DNA from: Acanthaster planci
Lineage: Eukaryota; Echinodermata; Asteroidea; Valvatida; Acanthasteridae
Length of the DNA: 64,000 nucleotides
Direction: 5' to 3'
NCBI RefSeq assembly: GCF_001949145.1
Contig: NW_019091417.1
Coordinates: forward strand, 622,467 to 686,466
Part shown: positions 1-10,997 of the stretch, in pieces
Numbering within the stretch: the first letter of the stretch is position 1
Layout: each line of letters opens with the position of its first letter
Made by a program: the position numbers and the translations under genes
The notes under the pieces: model-generated
What the model saw: only the letters and a program-made list of their open reading frames with translations
Databases searched by the model: none
Told to the model about the DNA's origin: nothing

Positions 1-184
1 TCCCGGAATCCCCGGCAGGAAGTGGTTAAGGTCAATTACGAATTAATTGATTTCCAACGTGTCACATTAAGAGTCCGATTGTAAGAGTCCCTCCCATCTT
101 AGTCTTTCGTTTTGACTAGTAAGGCTTTTCTCTTTTCAGTTGTCAATTGTCAAGCACTTGTTCTGCTCTGATTCCTATGACCAG

Positions 185-418
185 GTGCAACCAGCTTTCA
201 CGTGTTTCCGTTGGGTGACACTGGCCGTGTTCAGGCGGCATTGGCGGCTTATGAAGAGGAAGATTTACTGTTTGAAGGTCAGGAGGTCCACGCCCTGCCT
301 GCTCCATCGCTGATTCTAGAGTTCATCCTGATTGGTAAGTTGTGAGTTTTACACGTTCCATTCCGTCTTCTACTGTCTCCTAGTCTGGAGACAGACTCTG
401 TTCACAGAGGCTGACTAA
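185..418 (+). CDS. 3'-terminal exons of an unidentified gene (partial)
   Basis: An open stretch at 185-334 follows a likely acceptor (CAG at 182-184) and ends at a consensus donor, GTAAGT at 335-340. Read from the third base it gives about 49 residues of protein-like composition, with an acidic AAYEEED run and a hydrophobic end. The exon starts after one base of a codon and ends with one base. A short 49-bp intron would join it to 384-418, which adds about eleven residues and ends in TAA at 416-418. Without that splice the frame ends at TGA 343-345, so the C-terminus is uncertain. I do not recognise the family. The rest of the gene lies left of the window. It converges tail to tail on the deacetylase gene. 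Confidence 0.45.
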
Positions 419-2071
419 TGTGCCGGGTGCAGCTTCTCCCAGTGTTTAGCTACCATATACAATTTCACAGTTGGTATACTTTTGTGAGAACTAGCTTTCA
501 TTGCCGTCATTGGTGGATCCAGGGGTACTCAGATGATCAGTGGCCACCCAGTTACCATGGCAAACAGATGTCTGGTTCCACTCAAATAATACTTGTGCAT
601 AACAATTGGAGGACAGGGAGTAAACAATGCATCACAGTCCAGAGCACTACAAAATTCCAGGGACAAGTTCAAGAGATGACCATTTGCCGACCAGTTATAC
701 CATTTTACCTTGTAACCGATGCACAAAGTATAGCATGGGTACCAAGTAAAATTGGCCGGTGATTGAGTGGTCATGGCTTGAAGTAGGCCCTGCAGCTGGT
801 ACCTGTTCACATAAGAGTGCGGGTCTAGTTCCAGTCTACCCTACTCACTGTCTATCCACCGCCACTCCTTTCATTATTAATTTTACTGAAATCACTGCTA
901 TGTCATTGGTTTTTCAGGTGAAAAGGTACCTTCTCTCAGCTGCAGTTACTAACTTTTCTCATCTTGCTGGCTAGTGAACCAACAAGGCAAGGAACATTAG
1001 TAGGAAGCATTTGAAGGAATAGTACAAAATCAAACTAGTGCAAAGTAGAAGAACATTTTTCAGAGTTCATTTTTATGAAATACATTTTTTCAAGTTTGTT
1101 TGTAACAGATACACAGTTGTATCATATTTATGTTTGTACAGCCTTACTCCAAGAAAAACTTGTTTATGTTTACTTGAACGTATGCACTTGTCAAATCACA
1201 TAGTTGTCAAATCACATTACAACAAGAAAATATCAACGGCATCGTAGGCTTGGAGGGCTTGAAGTCTTTCATTGACTGTCTCATTAAAAGAGATTTGAAA
1301 AATATATCTTGTAAAATGAACTATGGAAAAATATATTTTGTAAAAAAGCACTGTGAACAAACTCACTCGAGTAACGAACTTGGAAAAAAATATCTCTCAA
1401 AAACAAACTTCATTTTGGACGATGTGTATTTCCAAAGTTCCTTACACCTTTTTGCCTGCCATTCTGTGCCACATTATAGGGTGAGCATATATTAAAGGGG
1501 GTCAGTTCCAAACAGCTGTTGAACTAAAAGGATCTTACAGCAAAAAGGAGTATCCTAACCCAGATGTCAGGTGACAAACATGTTTATTGCATGCCCCGTA
1601 TACAAGTACTTATTGCTTTGCGATAGGAATATAATGAAGAAAAAATTGTGCAATAGATAAGTCAGGTATTCGGCAAATACAATCAAATATGTCATCTCCT
1701 GCAGTTTTATATTATGAACATGAAAATGTATAGCACAGCCGGGTACTGAATAAAGTCTGATTTGGGGTAAAAGTTTTTGTTTTCAATAAATACACATACG
1801 TGTTTGAACAAAGCATTTAAATTATTTGTGATCCCCTGTGTTATTTCATTTGGTGCATTTGGATAAAAATTTCATTTCTTTAATATGCTTTTTGTGAACA
1901 GGTTCTTTCCCTAATATTTTATTAAAATGCCCATTCCAATGAAACCCAATAAAGAACTTTTTTCAATGCCGAAAACTGGTGGATAATTTAAGGAAATGTC
2001 CAGTAAATTAGAATGAACAATCTTATCTCTGTGGTGTAATTAGTGGGACTGTTGTCAAGATAACTGTTAAG
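419..2071 (+). other. 3' flank / probable 3' UTR of the unidentified gene
   Basis: I see no convincing coding sequence here. Three AATAAA hexamers on the plus strand (1749-1754, 1785-1790, 1948-1953) could serve the upstream gene as polyadenylation signals. On the minus strand TTTATT at 2076-2081 reads as AATAAA and could end the convergent deacetylase transcript. The two genes would then meet tail to tail near 2.0 kb. Confidence 0.3.
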
Positions 2072-2982
2072 TTATTTTATTGAGTCCTTTGATCCACCAA
2101 AGTGATCTGAGAGGACATCTTGCTGGTTCTTTAGCCCGGCTGGCTGAAACATGGTCATGAAGGGGTTCACTGATGTAGGCCGGTGCATGAAATTTGCATC
2201 AATGTGAACTACACGTAGATGTTTTCCAATATTCAGTTTACAGAATCCATTCAATTCCTGATACTCAAAGTTACTCTCACATAAATCATTCCAAAGTGAA
2301 GATCTTCAAAGAGAACTCAAAGAAGATTTCATTGACATACAATCAAATTTAAGAGTGTTTGAAAGATATAATTCTCTCCCATAATCCAGAAGGGTTGGCA
2401 AATGTACAGGTAGATGTATAAAAGTCATGTAATGAATACTGTGTACCCGTATTATGTTAACAATTATTGCAGACAGACATTAAAAATACTGTGGCAATTT
2501 TTTCTATACAAAAATCCTTTGTTGGCTGAAATTGTCTTTACACTTTTGACAGTAAACTACAATAATCCTCCGACATTCAGAACACTGCAGCTTTGTATTT
2601 GAATGGGTCAAGACATACCAGAGTTTATAACAACTTATCTCTGCCTTTTTTAGTAATCATTGCAATGACTGCGAACAGTGATTGTCATTAATCCAACCAA
2701 TTCAAAAGAAAGGTTTCACTTACAAACAAGGCCCATGTAAGTACATTATGTTGACAAATGTCTGCATTTTGTCGTCAACCACTCTTATATTATTGTAACA
2801 CGACATGTAAGGAATAAATACCTAAAAGCATCCGAAGTTCACACCGTCTACAAAGATTCTGTCGACAACCCAAAGGAACAGCCTTTTTGTAGGTCCAGTT
2901 TGTGTATCATACACGTTGCTCTTCAGCATCAGAATACAACTCAGTAGTATTGAAGGAAAACCATGAATGTTGGCTGTTTCCA

Positions 2983-5900
2983 TCAAAGCCTTCTCTCTTC
3001 CCAAACCTGGAGGGCCAAACTAAACTGTCTAAATTTTGGGCAATGGACTTCACTGAATACTGAAACCAGGGCTGTGGTTGGAGAGTGGCTGAACTTGTGA
3101 ATTTGCAAGTAGCTTTGAACTTTTTTCCGAAAATGATACATCTTCTGAGCTTAAAAACTAATCAAACTGTATACTTTTCAGCATCTTGAATAAAAAAAAT
3201 CCCTCTTCTTTGAAGTAACAAAAGTGTGAAGTGTATCACCCGATAACTGTGAATTTCTCCTTTTAATACTGGATATGGGGGTACAAGATATGCTACAAGG
3301 AGGCACTGGTTTCAGAAATGCCTTCACACTTAGAGCAAAGATACAGACTTGTTCAAAACCCCTCAACCTTATTACCTTAAACTGTCTACAGTTTCACCAG
3401 AGGACTAACTTCCAAGAAAGTGCTGGATTTTACTCAGGAAGTTTCTGGCAGAAACCTCGCATGGGAAGTGAGTCATTGTGATGAGATGCCTAGACGTACA
3501 TGTACACTTTACCTTAGTTGCTGCACGATGCACTATTGTGTGACGCATTGCCAGAACACCAATATCCTTAGAATATCCTCCACCTATAACACACGCACAG
3601 GGAATACCACGGGATGTAATGTGATCGATCACCCAGTAATCTCGGTCATGTAAGCCTGCAAGTACACGCAAACATTCACAAGGAGGGAAAAATGGAAAAC
3701 ATTACTGACACTGGTCAGACTCCTCTCACACTGAGACTCTGCAGATTTGTACACATTCCGCTGAAAATTGGTTGTACAAACTTTGTGCCTTATACAAACA
3801 TGCATATACAATGCAATACTACCCTGAGGAAGACTGCGATCTAATGCAGTGCATGGTAAAATCTTACACAAACAAAACGGAGACTACCACATGATGCATT
3901 CTTGGCCAATCAAGCAACAAAACCTTCCGTATGAGGTGTTAAAAATGATAAAAATATGTATACAGCTCCAAATGGTTGAACAAGACTGAAGTACTAACTA
4001 ACCTTGATCTGTTAATGATAACATTCCTAGGTCATCGTTTTTATGAGGATCCACTCCTGCATCATATAAGACAAGATCAGGCCTGAAACTTTCCAGTATC
4101 CATGGCAACTGTTCCTTTACAATCAATAAGTATTCTTTGTCTCTCAGTTTAGGTTGAACACTGATGTCTAAGTCACTCTTTTCCTTACGGAAAGGGAAGT
4201 TTTTGCCACAGTGGACAGAGAAAGTGAAGACGCTGGAGTCATTTTGGAAAATGAAGGCAGTCCCATCACCCTGCAGGCAAAACCAAATACATGCACCACG
4301 AAGTTGGTTTAAGAAGGAAAACAGTGGAGAGTTCATATTGAAAGATTTGTGATCAAGTGGGGAGAGATATTTCTTTACAAAATGCAAATGGAGATATTCA
4401 TGGTGAAGGCATGGAGTTGAAAACTGCATGAGCACACTGAGAAATGGGGGCATCTGGTAGAGTGGTTAGGGTTTGTAGCTTCTGATCATAGGGTCAGGGG
4501 TTCGAATCCAGTTGGTGGCAGCATGTTGTGATCTTGGGCAAGTCACTTTACCCCTTTGAGCCTCTCTCCACCCAGGAGTAAATGGGTACATGTACCTGTG
4601 AGGGCAGAACATTATGTTTAGCTGTGTGTGCGCCTGCTATGGCAGTATTGGGCTAGTATGAGCCCAATGTGCTGGGATAACGATAATGAAGCACATAGAC
4701 ACTTTACAGTATTATGCACTTTAAGAGAACTGTTCGTTATAACAACACAGTACACAAAGGTACATGCATGTTGGACCTATCCCAGCGTGAGAGCACTGCA
4801 TATTCAGGAAGCCTAGTTATATGGCACAGTAATACAGGACCAGCTACACGTACCGGTATTCTGTACAGTGACTGTATGTAGCACAAAGCCTCTTGCATTA
4901 TTTGAGGCCGAATGGATGGACTCTTGACCTTGGAGTGGAACATGCACATGTACCATTCCTGTTACATTATTTATCATACCCCACTTGAACTGCAGAGGCA
5001 AGGGATTAACAACAGAGTAAAAGATAAACACAAGTTTGTCTTCCATGTGTTATACATACACCATTCAAGTACAGGCATTACCTGATGAACATCAAGATCA
5101 AGGATAAGAATTCTGGACGCCTTCCCAATGAGCTGGACCTGTCTTGCAGCTACAGCTAAGTCGTTCAGCAAGCAAAACCCTGAGCCAAAGTTTGGATAGG
5201 CATGATGGGTACCCCCTGCTGTGCTGCAGGCCAGGCCTCTAGACAGGGCCATGTGCGCTGCCAGAACAGTACCGCCTGAATGAAAGGCAAAGAATAAACC
5301 ATTTGCAAGTTAAATTTGAATGAAATCTGGCACAAAGAGTTATTTGATTGCACATAAACGACGATTTGAATTCCCCAGACTAAAGACACTGTTGCTATAC
5401 CTCGTAATTCGGGGCAAGCTTTCGCATAGCGACCGCCATCTCTGAAATGGACTGGTTCCTTTGTGCGCTTCTTTTATTCATTGAGAAAAGTGTATTGTTG
5501 CAAGGCATCTCTTCCATGTATGTACATGTAACTGAGCAAAAGCTTGCCCTGAATCATGAGGTATAGCAACAGCGGTTTTAGTATGGAGACTTCAAGTTTT
5601 TACATTCATGTGAATTTAAAGAACTCAGTGTACCAGATTTGGGTCAAAGTTAACTCGGAAAAGGCTTATTGGCCATGCATGATTTTGCATGGGATGCAAG
5701 CACATATACTGTATGTTTGTGTACCCCCCGGCACAACCCCACTTTCACCCCGTCCGGGTTCAGTCAAACCTTGTTAATAAGACCACTGTTATTACAAGAT
5801 TCTGCCTAGGTGGTAGCAGTCTTTTGTCTTCATTGTTTTTATTCCTAATACTACAAGGTTCCTGTTCTAACAAGGTAATTTGCCAAGTCCGAAGGACCTC

Positions 5901-7248
5901 TTATTAATGAGGTTTGACAGCATAAATTGAACCATACACATATGCTTGAACCAGCAATCAGGTTCATTGTCATGATTGTATGGCACTGCATGCCACATAC
6001 ACATGACCTAGGATAACTTGAACCATACGCATATGCTTGAACCCGCAATCAGGTTAATTGTCATGATTGTATGGCACTGCATGCCACATACACATGACCG
6101 AGGATTATTTATCCTGAACACTGTAAAAGCAACATGATTGTACAGTACTGTGTAATCTCGCAGCATTCAAACTATCATGACATATACATTCTGTAAGTTG
6201 CCAGTGATTATCAATCTCACATGAAGAGGCTTGGATTTATGCACAACTGCACATTCGAATGAAAATTAAGGCCCCAAGTCCACCATGAGTTGGGTTACGT
6301 GTACATGTACGTACAGGGTATAATCCACATCCCCGTCTGCTTGACAGAACCCATTTTTGTTGTAACACAAAGCCTTCTTTGGGCACGACATTCAAATCTT
6401 GTCTTTAGGGAGCTGCATGTGTGCAATGGAGGTTTTCGCTAGATGCAAATGACATGTACATGTATGTACATTGAGGGCGCATGCAGACAACGGATGGAGC
6501 TGAAGATTTTTGACAATTAATTTTAAAACCACAAGCGTACTCGGGTGAGAATCGAACCCACGACCTCCAGCTTACTACATGTGCAGTGCAGACATCTTAA
6601 CCACTCAACCACCGAGCTCATCAGTGTCGGCTGGCTGGTTCAAGTCAGATGTAGCAGCGGGTACCACAAAAACTATTACCAAGGATGGATTTCCCAAGCC
6701 CTCAGGAGCAAATACTGAGTATACAGTGTTATAATACACGTCAGGCAGGGCAAAAAAATCCAAAATTAATTAACATCTCCCCAGCACAATCCATCCTTGG
6801 AAATAGATCTTTGACAAAACATGACACTCATGAATACATGGCAGGTTAAACTTTACAAGGATTGGTTTTGGGGTGGGTATGCGATGTAGAAGCATATTTT
6901 ACCAGTTTCCATGCGACATCTCCTTACTAAACCCTCAGTCCATGCAAATCCAGTTCTTCGCTGTTCCTTCTCACTTGTCTTTCCGCTAAAAAATTTGTCA
7001 ACGTAGTCAGTTGTGTGGACGGACGCTGCTGTCTCCATGGTAACCAGTGTTGGCACAGCAACCTGATCTGGCTGTATAACACCATCTTGTAGCAAGTGAT
7101 TGTAAACTTTGGTGAATTTGGACATAGGGAAGCGATGTTTGGGCGGCAGCGTGCACACATAGTCATCATGGTGGACAATAGGCAACCTTCTGCTAGTAGG
7201 TCTTGTGGACGTCCATCTGCAAGTAATTTGACACCACTTTTGGGATAC
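2983..7248 (-). CDS. HDAC-superfamily deacetylase, bacterial-type/class-IV-like, multi-exon
   Basis: Five exons join in frame on the minus strand: 7248-6903, 5275-5082, 4270-4003, 3655-3513 and 3006-2983 (TGA at 2985-2983). All borders are GT-AG and phases match. The protein shows every histone-deacetylase signature in order: HHDDY near the start, TGGTVLAA, GGTHHA with the catalytic histidine pair, GSGFCLLND, DLDVHQGDGTA with two zinc ligands, YDAGVDPH with the third zinc ligand, and the active-site tyrosine in GGGYSKD. The combination resembles the bacterial/cyanobacterial deacetylase family related to class IV (HDAC11-like) more than classes I or II. The start is unresolved: a candidate first exon, 7553-7506 with an ATG and a phase-0 junction, would give about 340 aa. 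The next residues are rich in R, S and T, as in a mitochondrial presequence (inference). If 3513 is not spliced, the frame runs to a stop at 3405. Introns are rich in repeats. Confidence 0.85.
4448..4735 (+). repeat. tRNA-derived SINE with MIR/Deu-like core
   Basis: A pol III promoter is visible: box A TGGTAGAGTGG at 4455-4465 and a perfect box B GGTTCGAATCC at 4499-4509. It is followed at 4531-4550 by the CTTGGGCAAGTCACTT core known from vertebrate MIR and Deu-domain SINEs, then CCTTTGAGCCTC and AATGGGTAC. The 3' part ends around a GGATAACGATAATGAAG tail. It lies in the third deacetylase intron (4271-5081), antisense to that gene. End positions are approximate. Confidence 0.75.
5297..5666. 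mobile_element. MITE-like inverted-repeat element, family A, copy 1
   Basis: The two ends are inverted copies of each other for roughly 120 bp. Reading in from each side gives an AGCC/AACC start, then GAGTTAA-type sequence, then a shared stretch containing CTATACCTC and GGGCAAGCTTT. TA dinucleotides flank both ends (5295-5296 and 5667-5668), as expected for a Tc1/mariner-type target duplication. There is no coding capacity. It lies in the deacetylase intron 5276-6902. A second, shorter copy is at 48506-48803. Confidence 0.7.
5761..5920. mobile_element. Short inverted-repeat element, pogo/Tigger-like ends
   Basis: The left end reads CAGTCAAACCTTGTTAATAAG and the right end, reversed, reads CTGTCAAACCTCATTAATAAG, giving about 20 bp of imperfect terminal inverted repeat around a 160-bp noncoding core. 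CAGT...AACCT termini recall non-autonomous pogo/Tigger elements. I cannot see a clear TA duplication, so the family is inferred. Confidence 0.45.
5927..6108. repeat. 91-bp tandem duplication
   Basis: Two copies with a 91-bp period sit side by side (5927-6017 and 6018-6108). Both start TTGAACCATAC and contain GTATGGCACTGCATGCCACA. They differ at only a few positions, so the duplication is fairly recent. It lies within the deacetylase intron. Confidence 0.85.
6538..6694 (-). repeat. tRNA-like SINE (minus strand)
   Basis: On the minus strand there is a box A TGGTTGAGTGG (6611-6601) and a box B GGTTCGATTCT (6558-6548), in tRNA-like spacing of about 43 bp. Sequence on the 5' side of the tRNA part (6626-6694) recurs at 43278-43335 next to the first assembly gap, so this is a dispersed family and not a single tRNA gene. 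Ends are approximate. It lies in the deacetylase intron 5276-6902. Confidence 0.6.
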
Positions 7249-7553
7249 CTGAAATAAATAGGGGGCTGCTCAGTATGAACTGTTGTTTCCAATGAATGTT
7301 TACATGAAATTTCTTGGTACATGTATGTCAAAATCCAACGATAAAGTCCTGTAGAATTATGTTATCCCCACGCTCTCAGTTGTACTAATAACTTGCACGG
7401 AAGAACAGTACATTTTCTGTATTTATACAGAAAATCAGGTAGTTTTTAAGGGTGAGAAATTTGCATGTTCAAAGGTTTAAACGGAAAAAGTTAAAAAGCT
7501 CTTACAGATGTTCCAAATTGTTTAAACTGAACCCCTTTTTTCAGGTTTGACAT

Positions 7554-8398
7554 TTGACCGACACGATTTCGGTGTTCTTTTTGAAACAGACGAAATGAAT
7601 GTACTCCTCTTATACGTAACCGCACAGTGGTTTTATTTTCTTTCTGTATCTATCTACTTTTGGGGGAAAAATTGAATGTAAAACAAGAAAAATTGTTCAT
7701 TTTGATGCTCTCTAACACTGATTGATCTGTCTCCATTTATCAGGCTGATCATACCATGTCCATGTGCATTATTATACAAGTAAACACCAAGTTACATGTA
7801 GGCAGCAGTGAGTGTCTCACAGCACAAAAGTGTTGGCTTCACCTTTCAACATGTAAACAGTATGAGCACGTTATTCTAACTGTTTATCAAATTAGATCCC
7901 ACCTTCAGAATTTACATGATTATACGTATGCACCTGAGGTTTACTTTCTGTGAAAACCACACACTTCTTCCAGGATCTAACTTCACCTATGATTTCAATA
8001 GCCTGTACCCTTTCATTTTGTCGCTAAGAATAAGCCAAGTCGTTGTTTCTTAATGTTACACTTGTATGTATATATTTATTTGAATCTGTGCTATCAGTCT
8101 TGCCATTTCTATGACACGCAATGGGCATCCATCACATCAGTAGGTGGTTTTAAGTTCTGCACACAAAAGCTTTACTGTTTGCAAATTTTTTATGAAAGAA
8201 ATGACTTAACTTGTTGATTAGGTGAGAAATTTGTCAGAAAATTACAATTCTTTAAGAGAATAAACACAAACTAAAAATAAAAAATTATGAAAAAAAATTG
8301 CTGCTGGCTGGCCCGACGCATGTGGAATGTAATAAATATGCACGGCACGAACAGAGCGATCACCATCGGGTGGAAACGACAGATTAGTGAGTAAACAT
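7554..8398. other. Noncoding stretch, nothing recognised
   Basis: AT-rich sequence upstream of the deacetylase. It should hold that gene's promoter and any further 5' exon, but I see no motif I can defend. Confidence 0.3.
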
Positions 8399-9300
8399 TA
8401 CCTATGTGAAGTTACAAGGTAGTTCCTCATTCCTAGATTGATGTTCAACATTCAGTGTTGAACAAGTAACCATTTGACATTCAGGGTCCCCAACAGCAAT
8501 GGAGTGCAAAAGGGACAAAAAAGACACTCTGCCAAACATCCATTCACATGTACCCAATTTACATTGTACGTGCCATTTCACAATAATGTACATGTATACA
8601 CAAACAACTCTCTCCCATAGAGGGAACCTACACAATGCAAATACAGTAGGGCATGGGGTTCTGTGGGGTCAAACAAGCCCTGAAATGTAGGCGACGGCTT
8701 TTTACGCCAGTATAATTATTAGAAGGAAAAACGGTTTGTTTTATATACTTGCCATTTCATCGAAAGTCACGGTATATTTCAGTCTATCGAAATGATAAAT
8801 CAATCACACGCCCCAGATCTAAACTACATGTACGTGTACTTTTTTTCAAAGTGCTTCTGTACACTTTAGTGCCCCCTTTGCCTCCATTTCAACTAGGGCA
8901 AAGGCAGTTTTCCATGGTCGAAACGGTTTTAACGAGTCTTGTCTGTTGAGTTCTTCTTTTGCAAACTAGAAAGGGAAAGTTTTAATGCATCACACCACAC
9001 TTTTCTCCAATTGAAATCCAATACCCACATGCCCCGCTTGGAGATCACACTGAATCTGATGTCATTCTCTCCTCAATCGGAGACAAGTCCTTGCAACCCA
9101 GGTTCTTCGGGGTCAAACAAGCCCTTAATGTAGTTGGCATAGTCATGACAGTTTGTTTTTTGTCCCTCTGGCACTCCATTGCTTTTAGGGATGTGCATCC
9201 TGAATGTCAAATGATTACTTATTCAACGTTCAAATATCAAACAGTTACTTGTTCAACATTGAACGTTGAACGTCAAATGAGGAATAAGTCATGTAAGTAA
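8399..9300. repeat. Diverged inverted and direct repeat complex
   Basis: The segment near 8405-8525, reverse-complemented, matches 9150-9290. Both contain TTTTTTGTCCC, GCACTCCATTGCT, CTGAATGTCAAATG and TTACTTGTTCAACA. Between the arms a second motif, GGGGTCAAACAAGCCCT, occurs twice in the same orientation (about 8668 and 9109). There is no open frame of interest. This may be an old composite of two repeat copies in opposite orientation. Confidence 0.6.
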
Positions 9301-10400
9301 CGTAAAGTAATTTCAAACCACCGTAAAGATCTCAGATTTTTCAGAAAATACTTGGTCTCGTGGTCTGAAACCTCTGTTACACCGTTTGGGTAGAGTTCCA
9401 TATACAGACGCTCCTAATTATTCCCTAAAGTGACCTAGCCCTGTACTATTAGCCATCATGCAGAAAGCAAAAACATGTCCAGAAAAATTCAATTATGATG
9501 ATCAAGTCTTTTACTGAGAAAGTACCAATCTCATACTCACTAGGTTTGTGCATGGGATGTCAATTAAGTGGCATCCGCATATTGAACTCTTCCCACCAGA
9601 TCATTACCTCAACAGTTTGATTCCAGAAACATTTAGCATTAAGATCTCATCATGCCCATGACAACAAACATGCAACAACCAACAACTTCACCGGCAGCGT
9701 TTTTTTTTTTTTTTTCTGGACCACATATTCGCTATAGTCCCATAGAGTTGTGCACAAAATACATGTAGTCATACTGTACATGATGCATTAGGTTCAAAGG
9801 CCAAAAGATACACACAAGGGCGGATCAAGGGGGAGTGCGGGACGCATGCCCCCCCTTTTTTCACACACAAAATGAATGAATAAATAAATTAATTAATTTA
9901 AAACAGAAGAAGAAGACGGATGGAGAAATTGCACCATAGTGGCCTAGAATCCAAAAATGCCCCAGATCCTATGCCGTAAGGACTGCACGCTCACGGGCAT
10001 TTTACCATTACTGCTTTCGTTAACACTCTGGGATCACGCCTCCCTTTAGGAAAATCCTGGATTCGCCTCTGATTGTCGTCGTACGTGTAGTTGTGGAATT
10101 TATAACTGTGTTTTGAATGTCTTCAAGTTCCTTCGAGCTTGAATGATCATACCCATATATCCCCTTATGTTTCACCCTGTTCATTAAATGAGATTCCTAC
10201 GATTGCAACATCACGGCTACATTTAGCTTCATGACAAATTGGGTTGTCCACTTTAACATGCACTACAAAGGCCAACAATTTTCATACATGTATTTTTAAC
10301 ACACACATAGCCCACTTGAAATTAAGAGTTCTGTGGAAAGAGAACTGAGCCCTGTTGTAGTCACTTGTAATTATGGGAATTGTGTGCATTTCTTTTGCCC
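9301..10400. other. Noncoding stretch with low-complexity tracts
   Basis: No coding signal. There is a T run near 9700-9716, a C run near 9850 and an AT-rich AAT/TTAA tract near 9870-9900. Confidence 0.3.
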
Positions 10401-10445
10401 TGTACATGCCCATGTACATGTACATCATGTACATGTACATGTACA
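10401..10445. repeat. ACATGT palindromic simple repeat
   Basis: An array of overlapping ACATGT/TGTACA palindromes. Shorter versions occur across the window (for example near 6300, 8830 and 10565). Confidence 0.8.
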
Positions 10446-10901
10446 AGTAGGCCTAGGGCTGTTGTTGGCGACATTGATGTGCAGCTACAGTTGTACTTCT
10501 TTCTGTGATTCATCACACAAGCGTCATTCCGCACAGAGCTAGATTTTCAAGTCTACTTTACTGTACACGTACATGCACATATGCACATACATGTATGTAT
10601 AATCACAAAGACAGAAATTAGTATACTTCAAAGTTCAAGCATAAACTTGCGAAAAGTTTTCAACACCGTGCAATATGCATACAGTGCACTTCTCATGAGC
10701 TCAACAACATGAGGCAGGCCCTACTAGGGTCCTGCAGTGTGATGTATATGTAAAGCACAGCGCATAGCTTCTGGGTCAAAATTTTCTCATGAATGAATCA
10801 TGCAAGACTTAATGTAATTAACTCGGCCCAATCAGAGGGTTTTATTTGTACCCATAGCGACATACCCACTCATCCACCATGCCAGCGTAGCATGTTCACC
10901 C

Positions 10902-10988
10902 CTAGCCCCACTAGTGTGGCACGGACTCTCACTCCCGATCCATCCTAAAAATCGGGAGTGAGAGTCCGTGCCACACTAGTGGGGCTAG
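10902..10988. repeat. Near-perfect 38-bp hairpin with direct-repeat flanks
   Basis: Arms 10902-10939 and 10951-10988 are reverse complements over 38 bp around an 11-nt loop. The 10-bp sequence GTTCACCCCT occurs at both edges in direct orientation (10894-10903 and 10988-10997), as expected of a target-site duplication around a small fold-back insertion. It has no coding capacity. Confidence 0.85.
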
Positions 10989-10997
10989 TTCACCCCT

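Noticed and set aside
2072-2310. Minus-strand open stretch of about 75 codons ending in GGSKDSIK
   Set aside because: Composition is plausible, but it lies in what is best explained as the deacetylase 3' UTR. It has no start codon I trust, and the AATAAA signal overlaps its end.
2822-3004. 60-aa minus-strand frame, and a second frame with an in-frame TGA that could suggest selenocysteine
   Set aside because: The phase-0 splice from 3513 gives a short natural ending (VWEERRL, stop) for the deacetylase, so the rest is 3' UTR. No selenocysteine family matches.
4449-4525. Functional tRNA gene
   Set aside because: Box A and B are present, but the acceptor stem does not pair and a SINE core follows directly.
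6545-6620. Functional tRNA gene on the minus strand
   Set aside because: Promoter boxes are tRNA-like, but flanking sequence recurs elsewhere in the window, marking a dispersed repeat.
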